DNA of 24,364 nucleotides from DASWYB01 sp036405195 (GCA_036405195.1 DASWYB010000065.1:1-24364); one strand, 5' to 3'. Shown: positions 7,637 to 14,582, numbered from the stretch's first letter. A program made the numbers and translations. Notes: generated by a model not told the origin, from the letters alone.

Positions 7637-8821
7637 TTACTTCAAGAGCTCAAATGCTTTGTCGAGCTGGGGATCACGTTTGGCCGCCACATCTTCTTCA
7701 GTCATTTTAACTTCAACATCGGGTTTGATTCCCTGTTTATTAATTTCCCGTTTCTTTGGAGTGAGCCATTCAGCGATAGTAATCCGAATCGCTGACCCAT
7801 CTTTAAGCTGCTCAACCGATTGGACAGAACCTTTGCCAAATGTGGTCTCTCCCACAACTTTGGCCCGGCCTGCATCCTGGAGAGCCCCAGAAAAGATTTC
7901 GCTCGCACTGGCCGACCCTTTATTGGCCAGAATAACCATTGGTAGACTAATCCGAGAAGAAACGGGGGTCGTACTGAGGGCTTCTTCCTTCTTGTCTCGG
8001 TCGCGCTCAATTACGACGACCCCTGGCTCAATAAACCGGCTCGTAATATCTACGGCAACGTTTAAGAGGCCTCCCGGGTTATTCCGTAAATCGACAACCA
8101 AGGAAGTGGCATTGTCTTGTTTCATCTTTGCCAAGGCTTCATCGAGAAGGCTCGTCGTGTTGGCATTAAACTGATTAATCTTGATAACGGCGGTCGTGTT
8201 ATGAAGCGAATAGCTCACGCTCTTTACTTCAACCTGGTCCCGAGTAATCGAAATATCCCGTTGTTTACCCTCACGAGCCACCGTTAAGGTCACTGTCGTG
8301 CCCTTCTTACCACGAATCTTCGCGACCGCATCTTCGAGCGAGGCCGGAACGTCAGTCTTATCTATTTTCAAAATAATATCGCCAGCCAACAACCCGGCTT
8401 TCTGCGCCGGAGAATCATCAAGTGGAGCGACCACCGTAATGTAGCCTTCCTTCTGAACAAGCTCTGCCCCAATACCCTCAAAGTTTCCGCTGATATCTTC
8501 GCTAAAACGGGTTGAATCTGACGGCTTCATAAACACACTAAACGGGTCACCCAATCCTGCTACCATTCCAGCGATCGCCCCATACACCCGTTCTTGGTCA
8601 TCAGGAGCTTTTACATATTTGTCGTTTACAACCTTCCAAGCATCCCAAAAGAGGCCAAAGTCGACTTTTTCGGGTTTGCCCTTGTCTTGATTTTGCACTC
8701 CGGCACTAACACCTGTCGACACGGCCTTTCTCTGTCCAAGTTGATATCCACTCCCAAAAATAAGTAAAAAAGCAACAACAAGCGCTGCGCCTTGTTTGCT
8801 AATCGTAATCTGTTGTTTCAC
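7637..8821 (-). CDS. S41-family C-terminal processing protease with PDZ domain
   Basis: Serine protease of the CtpA/CtpB type, anchored outside the cytoplasmic membrane and cutting C-terminal tails of envelope proteins. The 394 residues have a signal anchor at about 11-28 (GAALVVAFLLIFGSGYQLGQ), an N-terminal helical region with NDKYV and GLGDPFSVFM, a PDZ domain at about 112-195 (GIGAELVQKEG, AGLLAGDIILKID), and the S41 core. The catalytic pair is Ser305 (GSASASEIFSGAL) and Lys330 (TTFGKGSVQS), 25 residues apart as in Prc. The start is GTG at 8821 with AAAGGAGG seven bases upstream. It follows mnmA by 52 bases and may be cotranscribed with it. Confidence 0.95.
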   Translation of the reverse strand: MKQQITISKQGAALVVAFLLIFGSGYQLGQRKAVSTGVSAGVQNQDKGKPEKVDFGLFWDAWKVVNDKYVKAPDDQERVYGAIAGMVAGLGDPFSVFMKPSDSTRFSEDISGNFEGIGAELVQKEGYITVVAPLDDSPAQKAGLLAGDIILKIDKTDVPASLEDAVAKIRGKKGTTVTLTVAREGKQRDISITRDQVEVKSVSYSLHNTTAVIKINQFNANTTSLLDEALAKMKQDNATSLVVDLRNNPGGLLNVAVDITSRFIEPGVVVIERDRDKKEEALSTTPVSSRISLPMVILANKGSASASEIFSGALQDAGRAKVVGETTFGKGSVQSVEQLKDGSAIRITIAEWLTPKKREINKQGIKPDVEVKMTEEDVAAKRDPQLDKAFELLK

Positions 8822-8873
8822 GCGCCTCCTTTATCCGAGCCAAGCCCACTGTGGGTTCCTGACGAAATTCTCT

Positions 8874-9950
8874 CTATTCACTCTTCTCGATTATTCCTCC
8901 ACCAACCATACGGTTCCCCTCATACAAGACAACTGACTGACCAGGTGTAATCGCACGCTGTGGAGCTTCAAAGGTAAGATAAAATCCGTTCAAATCAGCT
9001 TTTAGCATAGCACACGGCGTATTAGGCTGACCATATCGAATTTTAGCCGTAAGGATAGTCCCAGAAGCAGGAATAGCACCCAACCAGTTGGCCGAACCGG
9101 CTCGTAACCGTGAGGTGTATAACGCTGGTTCTTCACCAACCGTAATTGTGTTGGCCCGGGTATCTGTTGCCGTCACATACAGAATTGGCCGTTGTGACTC
9201 ATCTCCCCACTTGATATCACTGATACCAGCCCGCTGCCCAAGCGTATAGAGCCACGCTCCTTCATGCGTACCAATCACTTCACCAGCCGCATTTATAACA
9301 TTGCCCTCTCTCGGCTTAAGGTGCTGTTTAATAAACTCCCGTACATCTGCCTGACCAATAAAACAAATCCCTTGGCTATCTTTCTTTTTGGCCGTCGCAA
9401 GGCCACGCTTCTCCGCCTCGCTCCGCACCTCAGATTTTTCCATCGCTCCTAACGGAAAAAGAACCTGAGAGAGAACATCTTTTTCAATCGCCCATAAGAA
9501 GTATGATTGGTCTTTTTTACCATCCACACCTTGGAAAATCTCTCCATTTTTGACCTGCGCATAATGGCCGGTGGCAATAAAGTCTGCTCCAAGGGATTTC
9601 GCATACTTAAAAAAAGCATCGAATTTTACAAAACGATTGCACAATACGTCTGGGTTAGGAGTCCTACCAGCTTCATAATCAGCAAAAAAGGCGTCAATAA
9701 CCTGTTTTTTATAAATTTCTTCAAAGTTAACCGTATAGAAAGGAATCCCCAGTTGGTCGGCAACACGTCGGGCGTCAAGCTGATCTTGCACCCAGGGACA
9801 ATGCTCCACCCCCTTAATTGGCTCCGACCAGTTCTTCATATAAACACCAATCACAAAATAGCCCTGTTCTTGTAACAGAGCCGCCGTAAGCGAAGAGTCT
9901 ACCCCCCCGCTCATGCCAACTACAACTTTTTTCATCTCGGCCATATTCAT
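8874..9950 (-). CDS. mnmA: tRNA-specific 2-thiouridylase MnmA
   Basis: MnmA puts sulfur on U34 of tRNA(Lys, Glu, Gln) using ATP and a persulfide delivered from a cysteine desulfurase. The PP-loop GMSGGVDSS is at 12-20, the first catalytic cysteine is Cys104 (PNPDVLCNRFVKF), and the second is Cys196 (DSQGICFIGQ). The C-terminal barrel includes LYTLGQRAGI and the ends of the domain are intact; 358 residues is the usual length. Three closely spaced ATGs exist (9950, 9944, 9935). AGGG sits two bases before the first but eight before the second, so 9944 is also possible. The desulfurase gene at 12211-13362 in the same direction is a plausible sulfur source. Confidence 0.97.
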   Translation of the reverse strand: MNMAEMKKVVVGMSGGVDSSLTAALLQEQGYFVIGVYMKNWSEPIKGVEHCPWVQDQLDARRVADQLGIPFYTVNFEEIYKKQVIDAFFADYEAGRTPNPDVLCNRFVKFDAFFKYAKSLGADFIATGHYAQVKNGEIFQGVDGKKDQSYFLWAIEKDVLSQVLFPLGAMEKSEVRSEAEKRGLATAKKKDSQGICFIGQADVREFIKQHLKPREGNVINAAGEVIGTHEGAWLYTLGQRAGISDIKWGDESQRPILYVTATDTRANTITVGEEPALYTSRLRAGSANWLGAIPASGTILTAKIRYGQPNTPCAMLKADLNGFYLTFEAPQRAITPGQSVVLYEGNRMVGGGIIEKSE

Positions 9951-9964
9951 AGCCCTGTAATTCT

Positions 9965-9970
9965 ACTATA
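9965..9970 (-). promoter_or_regulatory. -10 box of mnmA
   Basis: TATAGT on the minus strand, 14 bases before the first mnmA ATG, giving a leader of about 7-8 bases. No good -35 hexamer is visible 17 bases upstream. Confidence 0.4.
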
Positions 9971-10049
9971 GTTTCACCGTTGAGACAATTATGAAGTATA
10001 GATTCAACCGCATTAAGTATTATGGATTTAGCGTGCGGGGAGTGGGGTC

Positions 10050-10097
10050 GTTAGGGGATGAGGGGCCGCTTCGCAACTAGGCCCCTTGTCCCCTAAC
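10050..10097. repeat. Long imperfect inverted repeat
   Basis: The 18-base arm at 10050-10067 (GTTAGGGGATGAGGGGCC) pairs with 10080-10097, with two differences that still allow G-U wobble on one strand; the loop is 12 bases. There is no T-run on either side, so it is not an ordinary terminator. It may be the end of a small non-autonomous repeat. Confidence 0.75.
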
Positions 10098-10123
10098 TCC
10101 GGCTGAAGGCCAGTACCAATTGG

Positions 10124-10195
10124 CTCAGATTGCCGCACTGCGCTCGCAATGACATATCAACTCAGATCCTGAAAGGAGTTCAGGATGACACATAT
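10124..10195. repeat. Two tandem hairpin repeats with common borders
   Basis: Unit 1 starts CTCAGAT at 10124 and contains ATTGC (10129-10133) paired with GCAAT (10146-10150), ending ATGACATAT. Unit 2 starts CTCAGAT at 10161 and contains TCCTGAA (10167-10173) paired with TTCAGGA (10179-10185), ending ATGACACATAT. The repeat period is 37 bases. The borders agree while the palindromic cores differ. The cores resemble intergenic hairpins of the types GATTGC...GCAATGACA and TCCTGAA...TTCAGGATGACA that I recall from many bacterial genomes; that similarity is from memory, not a search. Confidence 0.7.
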
Positions 10196-10207
10196 AAAAA
10201 TCTCTCC

Positions 10208-10247
10208 AAACCAAAAACCGCCTCTTTACAGAAGCGGTTTTTGGTTT
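10208..10247 (-). terminator. Hairpin terminator after the NlpC/P60 gene
   Basis: Perfect 14-base arms 10208-10221 and 10234-10247 with a 12-base loop. It starts 13 bases past the NlpC stop. The arms contain A5/T5 runs, so it could act on both strands. Confidence 0.8.
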
Positions 10248-10259
10248 AATTTCGATCGT

Positions 10260-10910
10260 TTAAATTCGACCGGACCCCATGTATCCAAGAGCTTTCGCAA
10301 GCGTGTGAACTGAGTCAACACGAACTCCAGATCTTGGCGTTGAGGCATGGACGACCTGACCATTGCCCACATACAGTGCGGCATGGCGGACTTTTCCGCG
10401 GCCGAAAAAGACAAGGTCACCAGGCTGTAAATCACCCGTTTTCTTAACCGAGGAGTACATCGCGGCTGATGTGCGAGGCAATGCACCTGCACGTTCACCT
10501 AACGCGTACTTAATTAACCCCGAGCAGTCAAAACCGGTTGAGACACTTGTACCACCCCATCGATACCGTGATCCAATCACACTGACCGCCCGAGCAACAA
10601 CACCTGAGGTGTCGGTACTGGGAGGAACTTCAGCGGGAATAGATACGGTCGTGGAAGCAGCGTAAGCTTTCTTCGTCGTCTTTGGCTTCTTAACCGCCAC
10701 TTTCTTCGAAGAAACAGCTGGCCGACGTATTGGTTGGTACGCCGTCTTTGTCCGGACCCCTTTGGTAGTACTAGAACTTACTGCCTTTGAGACAGTTGCA
10801 GTCTTTGGTGCAGCAGAAACAGGCTCAGCTAACACCGTCAGACTGACGAGAACAGCAAACGCTGCCATCGAAAGCGCGAGTACGCCATTGTTCGCCGTAC
10901 GAATAGGCAC
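10260..10910 (-). CDS. Secreted NlpC/P60 cell-wall hydrolase
   Basis: NlpC/P60 enzymes cut peptide cross-links in peptidoglycan. Residues 1-34 form a signal peptide (arginine at 4, hydrophobic core 15-28, cleavage near VSAAPK). A basic, Ser/Thr/Lys-rich linker follows (35-100), likely wall-binding. The catalytic domain covers about 103-216: SRYRWGGTSVSTGFDCSGL with Cys129, HAALYVGNGQVVHAS with His176 and His188. The start is a GTG at 10910; GGAG touches it, but AGGA lies ten bases upstream, so initiation may be weak or regulated. It is expressed from a promoter about 200 bases upstream through a long structured leader. It stands alone between two hairpin terminators. Confidence 0.93.
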   Translation of the reverse strand: MPIRTANNGVLALSMAAFAVLVSLTVLAEPVSAAPKTATVSKAVSSSTTKGVRTKTAYQPIRRPAVSSKKVAVKKPKTTKKAYAASTTVSIPAEVPPSTDTSGVVARAVSVIGSRYRWGGTSVSTGFDCSGLIKYALGERAGALPRTSAAMYSSVKKTGDLQPGDLVFFGRGKVRHAALYVGNGQVVHASTPRSGVRVDSVHTLAKALGYMGSGRI

Positions 10911-11107
10911 CTCCAGAATGTCCTATTATCAGCAACTCACGTCGACCTTTTAGCGCCTGCCGGCCTTAAGTCTGTAAAACAGACTCTCGGCACTCCTTTA
11001 CGCCCAGAGCGAGAAAGACTAACCCTTCCCTAAAAGTGTGAGTTGTGGCCTTGCGGCTGGCTTAAAGCGCAGACGGAGCTGTCTCTAAGCTATTTTTAAG
11101 GAACACG
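10911..11107 (-). promoter_or_regulatory. Structured 5' leader of NlpC/P60 gene, candidate riboswitch-like RNA
   Basis: Read on the minus strand, GCGCUU (11065-11070) pairs with AGGCGC (10953-10958), and GCC-A-GCC just inside pairs with GGC-C-GGC, giving a long closing helix around about 118 bases. Inside are UUCUCG/CGAGAG and the hairpin AGUCUG-UUUUA-CAGACU (10969-10985). In competition, CAACUCAC in the 5' part (11038-11045) is perfectly complementary to GUGAGUUG (10933-10940) about 20 bases before the start codon, which would reshape the ribosome-binding region. NlpC genes are classical targets of the c-di-AMP (ydaO/yuaA) riboswitch, but I do not find its conserved CCGUCAGCUAACCUCG-like segment, so no class is assigned. 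Confidence 0.5.
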
Positions 11108-11113
11108 AGAACA

Positions 11114-11141
11114 ACCTTACCAGATAGGGTCTATTTGTCAA
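11114..11141 (-). promoter_or_regulatory. Promoter of NlpC/P60 gene
   Basis: Minus-strand TTGACA (11136-11141), 16-base spacer, then TGG-TAAGGT (extended -10; hexamer 11114-11119). Predicted transcription start near 11107 leaves a leader of about 195 bases before the GTG. Confidence 0.55.
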
Positions 11142-11154
11142 GCCATACCTATGC

Positions 11155-11183
11155 AAAGAGCACCAGAGAAGCTGGCGCTCTTT
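11155..11183 (-). terminator. Hairpin terminator after CvpA-CAP gene
   Basis: Twelve-base arms AAAGAGCACCAG (11155-11166) and CTGGCGCTCTTT (11172-11183), one wobble pair, five-base loop. It lies 30 bases past the stop at 11213 and just ahead of the NlpC promoter. Confidence 0.65.
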
Positions 11184-11212
11184 TGGCATCTTTCATAATG
11201 AACTTAGGAAAG

Positions 11213-12175
11213 CTAATAGGTCTTCGCAAACACTTCGACTACCATTTTTCCATAGCGCCCCGCATCCAATACCGCAATCCCAACTTCGTTGTAGTCGCTA
11301 CTCATAATGTTCTTCTTATGGCCCGGGGAGGCAAGTAAGCCGAGATGAGCAATCTCAATAGTCGGCGCGCTGGCAAGGTTTTCACCGACAAGCGTAACCG
11401 TTATATTGGCTTCTCCTACCCGCTTGGCAACATCTTTTCCCTGGGGTGAAAGGTGGGAGAAATAGCCCTTTTGTAACATGTCTTTTGCATGGGCCCGAGC
11501 CACCTCGCGCAATTTATCGTTCGAAAGAAGTGGTTTCTGCTTCTCTTTTACGCGTGAAGCGTTGGTAAGCACAAAAAGTTCTTTTTCGCCTGTTTCATCG
11601 ACCGTTGGATCGCTTACTGAAAAATTTAAAGCAGTCGTGGTAGTTTGATCCGTCCCGATAATCCGGTAACTCAAAGATTTTAGATCTTCGTCTTGAATCC
11701 AGCGTGAAAGACCCTTTTCAAGTTGAAGGGCAAATCGTACCAGTGGCCGACCTGTCTTTGAATTATCTACTTGGGCTTTTACTTTCGACGAAGTTGGCAA
11801 TGTTACCAAAAGAGCAAGCAAAATGCTGGCAATCAAGAGATGACGAGCCGCTCCTACCGCACTGCCCAGTCCACGGTTTACCATATTGGCTTGCACCATT
11901 GGTGCGATCAGCCGATGAACAAACTGCGCCAGAAAATGAAAAATGCTACTCGAAAGAAAGAAAATAACTAAGAGACTAAGAGGCCGGGCAAATGTAATAG
12001 GAATTTGAAAATGGGCTTCAATCCACGATCCAACAATTGGAAAACTCCAAAAGGTAAAGATAATCGCCACAACTAGCCCCACAATCAAAAAAACTTGGGC
12101 AACAAATCCTCGCCAGAAACCGATCAAGGCTCCTACAATAAAAAAGATAATCACAATCCAATCAACCCACGTCAT
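11213..12175 (-). CDS. CvpA-like membrane domain fused to extracellular CAP/SCP domain
   Basis: Residues 1-130 contain four membrane helices (about 5-20, 25-45, 64-84 and 108-127) with the CvpA-type start WVDWIVIIFFIVGALIGFWRG. After a linker of about 70 residues, 203-320 form a CAP/SCP (YkwD-like) domain: REVARAHAKDM, YFSHLSPQGK (His241), VGENLAS (Glu265) and the SPGHKKNIMSSDYNEVGIAV signature (His286). CvpA is known from colicin V production loci; bacterial CAP domains are secreted and often linked to envelope functions, mechanism unclear. The ATG is preceded by an extended -10 at six bases, so it looks leaderless. It is monocistronic, with a terminator behind it. Confidence 0.92.
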   Translation of the reverse strand: MTWVDWIVIIFFIVGALIGFWRGFVAQVFLIVGLVVAIIFTFWSFPIVGSWIEAHFQIPITFARPLSLLVIFFLSSSIFHFLAQFVHRLIAPMVQANMVNRGLGSAVGAARHLLIASILLALLVTLPTSSKVKAQVDNSKTGRPLVRFALQLEKGLSRWIQDEDLKSLSYRIIGTDQTTTTALNFSVSDPTVDETGEKELFVLTNASRVKEKQKPLLSNDKLREVARAHAKDMLQKGYFSHLSPQGKDVAKRVGEANITVTLVGENLASAPTIEIAHLGLLASPGHKKNIMSSDYNEVGIAVLDAGRYGKMVVEVFAKTY

Positions 12176-12181
12176 ACACCT

Positions 12182-12190
12182 ATCCTATCA
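12182..12190 (-). promoter_or_regulatory. Extended -10 of CvpA-CAP gene (leaderless)
   Basis: Minus-strand TGA-TAGGAT, hexamer 12182-12187, six bases before the ATG at 12175. No good -35 is visible. Confidence 0.45.
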
Positions 12191-12210
12191 TGCTCAGCCA
12201 AAGAAGAAAG

Positions 12211-13362
12211 CTACCCAAGAACTTCAACCAAACGACCAATCGCTTGCGTTACTTCCGCTCGAGTTGTCCCGCGGCCGAAACTTAAGCGCAACCCGCCAAA
12301 TGCCTCGCGTTCATCGTACCCCATCGCAACCAAGGTCGATGAAGGAAGCGTGGCACCACTCGAGCATGCCGAGCCACTTGATACCGAAACACCCACTAAA
12401 TCAAGCTTATGAACAATATGTTCATCGACAACACCTGGAAGCCAGAGGTAAGAAATGTGAGGGGCGCGGAGTACCTTTTGACCTAAGACTTGTACCTTAG
12501 GTAATTTTTGAGCAATGAGCGACTCGATTAAATTTTGAAGACCTTCCGCATGCTGTGTTAGGTGTCCCCGATGCGTATCACCGTGCTCCATAGCAGCTGC
12601 CAGAGTAATAGCGCCTAACACATTTTCCGTCCCACCTCGGAAACCCCATTCTTGTCCCCCTCCTCGCATTGTGCTCTGAAATGGCATGTTCTTGCGCAAA
12701 ACCAACACACCGATCCCTCCGAGCGCACCGTACTTATGACCCGAGAGAGTAAAAGAATCGGCATGCAGATGACCACTATGCGTATTGCAATACGGAAAAG
12801 CCTGAACGGCGTCGGTATGAAAAATCGGCCAGCGAGAATTGTGTTTTTCTCGATATGCTTCGACCCCTTTGCCAATCTCTGCCACCGGCTGAACCGTACC
12901 AATTTCATTATTCACGTACATACATCCAACCAATACAGTATTAGCGCGGATAGCCTTGATGACATCCGATGCTGCAACAACTCCATCAGTGGAAACTGGG
13001 ATGAGCGTAACATCGGCTCCTTCGTGCTTTGCCACCTGACGCCAAGAAGGATGCTCGATTGCCGACATCACAAGGTGTGGCGTCCCCTCATGATGAAGTC
13101 GCCACGCTCGAATCACTCCTCGGATAAGATTGTTATTGCTCTCTGTTGCCCCAGAGGTAAAAACTACTTCCGTAGGATGCACCCCTAAAATAGCGGCCAC
13201 CGTCGTATGTGCCCGATCAAGTAGGGCCTGCATCTTCCGTCCCTCGATATGCAAACTCGAAGGATTCCCTACAGGAGAGCCTTTTAAAAACGTCTCAATT
13301 ACTTTGACAGCTTCGGGAGAGAGAGGCGCCGAAGCGGCATAATCTAAATATATCCGATCCAT
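12211..13362 (-). CDS. Cysteine desulfurase (IscS/NifS family)
   Basis: PLP enzyme that takes sulfur from cysteine as an enzyme persulfide and passes it to Fe-S cluster assembly or tRNA thiolation. The 383 residues begin with the family signature YLDYAASAPLSP; the PLP lysine is Lys210 (TLSGHKYGALGGIG), the PLP-stacking/carboxylate region is TSGATESNNN at 69-78 and AIEHPS at 101-106, and the active cysteine is Cys333 in VSSGSACSSG (class I, with the longer loop as in IscS). It may supply MnmA, encoded downstream in the same direction, but each has its own promoter. No iscU or other suf gene is in the window. Confidence 0.95.
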   Translation of the reverse strand: MDRIYLDYAASAPLSPEAVKVIETFLKGSPVGNPSSLHIEGRKMQALLDRAHTTVAAILGVHPTEVVFTSGATESNNNLIRGVIRAWRLHHEGTPHLVMSAIEHPSWRQVAKHEGADVTLIPVSTDGVVAASDVIKAIRANTVLVGCMYVNNEIGTVQPVAEIGKGVEAYREKHNSRWPIFHTDAVQAFPYCNTHSGHLHADSFTLSGHKYGALGGIGVLVLRKNMPFQSTMRGGGQEWGFRGGTENVLGAITLAAAMEHGDTHRGHLTQHAEGLQNLIESLIAQKLPKVQVLGQKVLRAPHISYLWLPGVVDEHIVHKLDLVGVSVSSGSACSSGATLPSSTLVAMGYDEREAFGGLRLSFGRGTTRAEVTQAIGRLVEVLG

Positions 13363-13368
13363 ACCCCT

Positions 13369-13377
13369 ATCTTACCA
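13369..13377 (-). promoter_or_regulatory. Extended -10 of cysteine desulfurase gene (leaderless)
   Basis: Minus-strand TGG-TAAGAT with the hexamer at 13369-13374, six bases from the ATG at 13362. AGGGGT lies too close to act as a normal Shine-Dalgarno. Confidence 0.5.
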
Positions 13378-13401
13378 GACCAAATTACTTCTCGTATACC
13401 A

Positions 13402-13430
13402 TTGACAAAAGTATAGTCCTATAGTAACCT
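13402..13430 (+). promoter_or_regulatory. Promoter of small membrane protein gene 1
   Basis: TTGACA (13402-13407), 17 bases, TAACCT (13425-13430). The first bases TTGACAAAAGTATA nearly repeat in the promoter of the next gene (TTGACAAAAGGTATA at 13927). Confidence 0.55.
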
Positions 13431-13482
13431 TTTAATTGCTTTACAGTAATTGCCGCAGTTTGGCACCTTTCAGGGTATAAAA

Positions 13483-13827
13483 ATGACACAGGATCACACT
13501 TCAGAAGGTCCGGACGCTTACTGCGTCCGAAACAATGGCATTGGCGGGTTGCTGGCGCTCGCACTCGCACTGCTCGGGCTGATCTTTTCCTTGATCGGCC
13601 ATTTGGAGGGCGGCATGTTGACCGTAATGGGTCTCGCATTCTGGGGTCTAACCGCGGGGTGGATGCAAATCACCTTCTTCGGTGGACAGCGAATGGTTCA
13701 GGGAACCGCCAGCCCACAGACGTTCGTTCAAGCCGGACTGCTGATGCGCTACAACATCCCCGCTGTGGCTATCGTCGTAGCCCTCACCGTGCTCCGACTG
13801 CTCCTTTACGCGACTTTACGCGTCTGA
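13483..13827 (+). CDS. Small unknown three-helix membrane protein 1
   Basis: Not recognised. The frame is open from 13450, but I choose the ATG at 13483 because AGGG lies seven bases upstream. The 114 residues have a polar N-terminus (about 1-18), two adjacent membrane helices (about 20-39 LLALALALLGLIFSLIG and 45-64 LTVMGLAFWGLTAGWMQ), a polar loop with Gly, Gln and Phe, and a third helix at about 92-110 (IPAVAIVVALTVLRLLLY). It is monocistronic, between a promoter and a strong terminator, and on the opposite strand to the housekeeping genes. GC is higher than in the neighbours (35 of 60 bases at 13561-13620, hand count). Layout, promoter and terminator match the next gene, so the two may be diverged paralogues. 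Confidence 0.75.
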   Translation: MTQDHTSEGPDAYCVRNNGIGGLLALALALLGLIFSLIGHLEGGMLTVMGLAFWGLTAGWMQITFFGGQRMVQGTASPQTFVQAGLLMRYNIPAVAIVVALTVLRLLLYATLRV

Positions 13828-13851
13828 CCTCGCTCCACCGGCTCATCGACC

Positions 13852-13897
13852 GAACCGCTCCCGTTGCACGCATTGCAACAGGAGCGGTTCTTTAGTT
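13852..13897 (+). terminator. Strong terminator of small membrane protein gene 1
   Basis: Outer arms GAACCGCTCC (13852-13861) and GGAGCGGTTC (13881-13890), one C-A mismatch, inner arms GTTGC/GCAAC, loop ACGCATT, then TTTAGTTTT. Its inner part is nearly the same as that of the terminator at 14476. Confidence 0.9.
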
Positions 13898-13926
13898 TTA
13901 GCGAGCACGAGACTTACTATAAGTAC

Positions 13927-13955
13927 TTGACAAAAGGTATATTTTTATATAAGAT
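13927..13955 (+). promoter_or_regulatory. Promoter of small membrane protein gene 2
   Basis: TTGACA (13927-13932), 17-base AT-rich spacer, TAAGAT (13950-13955), then a leader of about 34 bases to the ATG. Near-consensus for a sigma-70-type promoter. Confidence 0.75.
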
Positions 13956-13995
13956 AATTGCGTCAACGGTTTCTCTACGCTATAAGGATCAGAAG

Positions 13996-14445
13996 ATGAA
14001 AGAACCGCTCGACTATACGAGAGCTGCCGCAATGATGGATGCGGCGTTCGAAGAGCGAAAGAGGTACATCTCACTTGGCTGCGACCCAGACAAGATGGGT
14101 TACGGCCTCTGGCGGAGCTCCCTCCCTTCGAAGGGTGACGGCTCCATTGCAACCTCGTCTCAGCACAGCGGAGATGAGATGCCCCTGGCACAAGCGAATC
14201 GGCTTGGCTGCGGTAGCATCATCGCGTTCGTGGTAAGCCCTTTTACCGGAGTCGCCGGCTGGGGTATCGCCACTCTCGGAGTTGCTCTCTGGATCGCCTT
14301 TCTGGTGATCGCGAACAAAAGCAACCCTCGCGCCGCCTTCGGAAGCCGCACGTACAGCCAGTACCTGGACTGCACGATCGTCGGCGCCATTCTGACTGTA
14401 CTGTATGTGGTCATCCTGGCAGCCACGTTCTTCGGCCGGCACTAG
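13996..14445 (+). CDS. Small unknown three-helix membrane protein 2
   Basis: Not recognised. The ATG at 13996 is chosen because AAGGA lies seven to eleven bases upstream and a promoter lies inside the longer open frame that begins at 13864. The 149 residues start with about 75 hydrophilic residues (two charged stretches, Ser/Gly-rich in the middle), followed by two helices (about 76-95 SIIAFVVSPFTGVAGWGIAT and 96-108 LGVALWIAFLVIA), a loop with SNPRAAFGSRTYSQY, and a third helix (about 128-146 IVGAILTVLYVVILAATFF). The third helix resembles that of the previous gene (ALTVLRLLL against AILTVLYVV). It is monocistronic with a matching terminator. A paralogue pair is likely but unproven. Confidence 0.75.
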   Translation: MKEPLDYTRAAAMMDAAFEERKRYISLGCDPDKMGYGLWRSSLPSKGDGSIATSSQHSGDEMPLAQANRLGCGSIIAFVVSPFTGVAGWGIATLGVALWIAFLVIANKSNPRAAFGSRTYSQYLDCTIVGAILTVLYVVILAATFFGRH

Positions 14446-14475
14446 TCCGGTATCCTCCATCCACCCCTCTATCCG

Positions 14476-14521
14476 ACCGCCCCCTGTTGCACGTGTTGCA
14501 GCATGGGGCGGTTCTGCTTTT
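14476..14521 (+). terminator. Strong terminator of small membrane protein gene 2
   Basis: Outer arms ACCGCCCC (14476-14483) and GGGGCGGT (14505-14512), one mismatch, inner TGTTGC pairing with GCAGCA, loop ACGTGTT, then TCTGCTTTT. Same plan as the terminator at 13852. Confidence 0.85.
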
Positions 14522-14582
14522 ATAAAAAAGTACGGAGCAACAGCCCCGTACAACGAGTTCCAACGATTTCATTCTCTTACGC

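Larger units (their letters stand above)
9951..10207. other. Gene-free stretch between mnmA and NlpC gene, rich in inverted repeats
   Basis: No credible coding frame. It holds the mnmA -10 box, a long imperfect palindrome (10050-10097), two tandem hairpin repeats (10124-10195), and ends at the NlpC terminator. The base composition of the palindromes (G-runs against C-runs) differs from the surrounding genes, suggesting inserted or mobile intergenic repeats. Confidence 0.6.

Noticed and set aside
7659..8174. 171-codon open frame on the plus strand
   Set aside because: Antisense shadow of the S41 protease gene, which has all catalytic motifs; no ribosome site or promoter.
10124..10195. CRISPR array
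   Set aside because: Only two units, with different cores and palindromes instead of spacers, and no cas genes in the window.
10911..11107. c-di-AMP (ydaO/yuaA) riboswitch
   Set aside because: The gene context and a closing helix fit, but the conserved core segments of that class are not found; kept only as an unassigned structured leader.
10911..11212. tRNA or other standard RNA gene
   Set aside because: No T-loop GGTTCGA-type or acceptor-stem pattern was found on either strand.
12652..13188. 178-codon open frame on the plus strand
   Set aside because: Lies opposite the intact cysteine desulfurase; composition is that of a reverse-frame shadow.
14071..14553. 160-codon open frame on the minus strand
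   Set aside because: Runs through a strong plus-strand terminator and opposite a better supported membrane protein gene with promoter and Shine-Dalgarno.
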